The position numbers were made by a program, and so were the translations under genes. This document shows positions 61,367 to 64,000 of a stretch of DNA of 64,000 bases, in pieces. The notes below the pieces were generated by a model. That model was not told where the DNA came from, made no database searches, and saw only the letters and a list, made by a program, of their open reading frames with translations. Source of the DNA: Diploscapter coronatus (taxonomy: Eukaryota > Nematoda > Chromadorea > Rhabditida > Rhabditidae); contig OZ038423.1 of the NCBI GenBank assembly GCA_964036155.1, positions 50,421,249 to 50,485,248 of the forward strand. The letters are read 5' to 3'. Position 1 is the stretch's first letter, and every line of letters begins with the position of its first letter.

Positions 61367-63229
61367 ATGACGGTGGATAATTCGAATTCCTACAAGTATC
61401 TTGGACTGCTGCTGTTGACAACTCAACAAGCATGGTATTTTGAATAAGCTCGTGGATTTTAGTTGCAAAAATAAGAAATTTAGCATGCCTTTGATGGCAC
61501 GATATACTCGCTACAGAGAGGAAAAGGACTCGTTCTTCACAACGGTCGATGTCTTCATGATGGAAGTCATCAAGCTGTTCACTGCAATTTTTCTTTTCAT
61601 CTATACTTCTCAAAATTCGTGGAAGTTTGTGTAGACTCTTCAATATGAAACGTTAAGCTCTAACCTTCAGTTTCTTTATGGAACTGAAAGTGGCAATTTA
61701 CGACAATCGGCTTGAATCTGCCAAAGTGTGTGTTCCAGCTTTGATTTATACATTGCAGAATAATCTTTATTACATGGCACTCACTCATCTTGAAGCTACT
61801 ACGTTTTGCGTATGCAATCTCTGAACTTCTTATTGAATATTTCGACGTATTCAGATAGCTTATCAAATGAAGATCTTCACGACAGCTATTCTAATGTATT
61901 TTCTCCTCGGCAAGCGACTTTCGAAAAAACAATGGTTGGCACTCGTTATTCTGGTCATAGGTAGGTTTTATTTACTTCATTTAGCTACCACTTTCCAGCT
62001 TTCCATTGTCTTGATTCCTTTAGGAGTAGCTGATGTGCAGTTAGTCTATGCACCGCCACAAGGAAATCCAAACATTCATCAGAAGCCTCTCATTGGTTTT
62101 CTTGCTGTCATCACGATGTGCTTCACCTCTGCATTCGCAGGTTCACTATTCATTTCTCACTCTAAGAACATTCCTTTGTAGGCGTTTATCTTGAAAAAGT
62201 TCTAAAAGGGTCGAATGTTTCAATTTGGATGCAGAATATTCGTTTGTCACTTATCGGTTTGCCGATTTCAATGCTATCGATGTGGTTCTATGAATGGGAC
62301 GAGATTCAAAGAGGTGATTTTCAGCGATTACGATTTTGCTATATCGTTTCGGACGGATTCTTATAAAACGACGCTCATGAGCGACAAAAGATACAGAAAC
62401 ATTGAAGAGGGTCAATTCGTGGCAGATCGAGAAGTGAGAGTGGACAAACAGAAAATTGAAAGGCAGAGCGGAAATGCACTCGACACTTTCCGGCAGAGAT
62501 CCACAAATGGAGTGAGGGGGAGTGAAAGATGAGAAATGCGACAGCAAAAAGCGAACCGCAGCGAATTTCGCCGAGTTGCTTTGGCTTTCTTCGAGTGCAA
62601 ATCGAGAGATCAGCAGGTCAGGGGTGTAGTGCCAGCGGAGCTGATTTCTTCCGGCACTTGAATCTATCCCTCAATTGATCTCCTTTGCTTGCAGATGGAT
62701 TCTTCCGCGGATGGGACTTCCTCGTTGTCTGTCTGACTGTCACTAATTCTATCGGGGGATTGCTTATATCTGTGGTCATCAAATATGCAGACAACATACT
62801 CAAGGCCTATGCGCAAGTTAGATCATTGATATATACGAACAAAGTCGTGCGAAATTAGATATTGAACAGTCTTTGAAATACGAAGAGATAAAATTTCATT
62901 TTAATCGAAAGACAATACGAACTTTTTGTTAGACGATATGATAAGGCATTAACGCACGATCTGAAAAAGAACGAATCCAAATGACTATTACTCTTCAGAG
63001 CATGGCCATAATCGGAGCAGCTCTTGGTTCGTGGCTACTATTCGATTTTGTTCCTGGATTTTTCTTCACACTTGGATCTTCCCTCGTCATTTCATCCATT
63101 ATCCTCTACACGCTTTATCCATATCAGCAACGATATGATTTGTCGCAATTTTCAAGTACCAAGACCCCTCTACTCATGATTAAGGCTACTAAGGGTGCTG
63201 GTCTCACTTCGAATTCAGCGACATTTTGA
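61367..63229 (+). CDS. Golgi nucleotide-sugar transporter (SLC35A family)
   Basis: Eight exons (61367-61434, 61484-61624, 61671-61809, 61855-61960, 62024-62140, 62182-62313, 62695-62816, 62999-63229) join in phase to 351 aa. The family exchanges a UDP-sugar (or CMP-sialic acid) for the nucleoside monophosphate across the Golgi membrane. Family blocks are all present and in order: VPALIYTLQNNLYYMALTHL, TFCIAYQMKIFTTAIL, LSKKQWLALVILVIGVADVQ, FAGVYLEKVLKGSNVSIWMQ, GGLLISVVIKYADNILKAYA and the final SLVISSIILYTLYP. About ten hydrophobic segments are expected. Similarity to UDP-galactose/UDP-GlcNAc carriers (SLC35A2/A3) is clear, but substrate cannot be decided. Polyadenylation signals follow at 63326. 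The ORF at 62215-62532 runs through the intron and is not used. Confidence 0.93.
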
Positions 63230-64000
63230 CGAAATGTGTGCATCGATTCAACTTTTCATCGTAGATGAGTTTTACAGGTTGAATGAGAATTGAGTCCGTT
63301 TTTGAGTAGACGACTTTTTCGTATAAATAAATAAACACAGAATTATTTGATTACTTCTTGACAGTTTTTCATTCTTCGCATAGAAGGTGCATTACTCGGA
63401 TTTTTACATTGGATCATATTGAGCCATGTAGGCAATACAAGGCTGCATACATTTTGCGATTGCAGAAAATCAGACCACGTTCCTCCGAAAACCGATTGTT
63501 CGACAATGCTGGTCCAACTTTCGATCGATTTTCGTGAACTACTTTCGATAATTATCATCAAAATAATTAGATTATTGACTAATTAGCTCTTTTAGAGCGC
63601 TTTCAACAGGATTCACGCAGCTTACACTGCTATTCAACCAATCAAAAGATTTTCTTGATGTTTCACTGATGAAAGTGAAGGAGGCGGCGGAACTTTGGCC
63701 TAATCAGGATAACTGACCAACTAATTATCCTATTATTTGGATGATAATTATCTAAATTAATTAGCGAAAATAGTAATTAAGTCGAGAAAGTATCGAAACT
63801 TGGGCCAAGCTGTGTTGAATAGTCGATTTTCGAAGGAGACGTGGCTTGATTTTTTCCACTTGCAAAATATATACAGCCCTGTATTGCTTCCATGGCTCAA
63901 TATTACTTTCTTGCCCCCATTTACTAATAACTTATTGTGATCTTGCAATTCCACATTATACTTTTACCGACTTTAAATTTTCATTGATACTTTCATCAGT
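63230..64000. other. Transporter 3' UTR and flank
   Basis: Overlapping AATAAA signals lie at 63326-63335. The minus ORFs 63343-63561 and 63757-63954 lack domain or splice support. Nothing else was recognised before the window ends. Confidence 0.5.
63326..63335 (+). terminator. Polyadenylation signals of the transporter gene
   Basis: Two overlapping AATAAA copies lie about 97 bp after the stop codon at 63229. Confidence 0.7.

Noticed and set aside
62215..62532. 105-codon ORF within the transporter gene
   Set aside because: It runs in the wrong frame across an exon and the intron 62314-62694, which is removed in the family-consistent model.
1..64000. CRISPR arrays, bacterial operons, rRNA or integrated virus
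   Set aside because: No regularly spaced repeats, no long uninterrupted prokaryote-like genes and no viral or retroelement polymerase motifs were seen on either strand.

Overview
The window looks like nuclear DNA of a nematode. Genes are split into small exons by many introns of about 45-60 bp with TTTTCAG-type 3' splice sites. Two start codons lie directly behind such an acceptor, as expected for trans-splicing. The proteins are animal mitotic and Golgi proteins plus nematode-type families (F-box-like, serpentine receptor, nematode sulfotransferase). Nothing points to bacterial, viral or CRISPR sequence. The genus cannot be named from the sequence. All exon models were assembled by eye from splice sites and reading phase; families were assigned by recognising motifs, without a database search.

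Layout. 1-7 kb: a chimeric gene with an SXP/RAL-2-like N-terminus and kelch C-terminus (1606-4317, +), then an F-box-like gene (4756-6435, +). 7-17.3 kb: condensin II subunit G2 (capg-2, 7119-13832, -) and Aurora B kinase (air-2, 14462-17318, +), head to head across 629 bp. 18.8-23.4 kb: an orphan copy of a receptor's last exon, a complete serpentine-receptor-like gene (19370-22266, +), and the two terminal exons of a second kelch gene (-). 23.4-37.9 kb: gene-poor, with a TMEM55-like gene (+) whose first exon may lie 5.9 kb upstream. 37.9-47.9 kb: a PB1-domain gene (+) with a 5 kb intron. 49.7-53.8 kb: a J-domain-less Hsp40 fused to the same kind of SXP/RAL-2-like N-terminus (+), then a type II membrane sulfotransferase (+). 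54.9-63.2 kb: a secreted eight-cysteine, Thr-rich protein (-) divergent from an SLC35A-type nucleotide-sugar transporter (+).

The introns carry at least six foldback/MITE-like elements, each with its own terminal inverted repeats and a TA on both sides, as expected of non-autonomous Tc1/mariner-type insertions.

Themes. capg-2 and air-2 both act on mitotic chromosomes and could share a bidirectional promoter. The right end groups a sulfotransferase, a Thr-rich secreted protein and a nucleotide-sugar transporter, all tied to the secretory pathway. The most novel signal is one N-terminal module joined to two unrelated C-terminal modules (kelch and Hsp40 CTD), 45 kb apart, with orphan terminal exons nearby that suggest ongoing exon duplication and shuffling.
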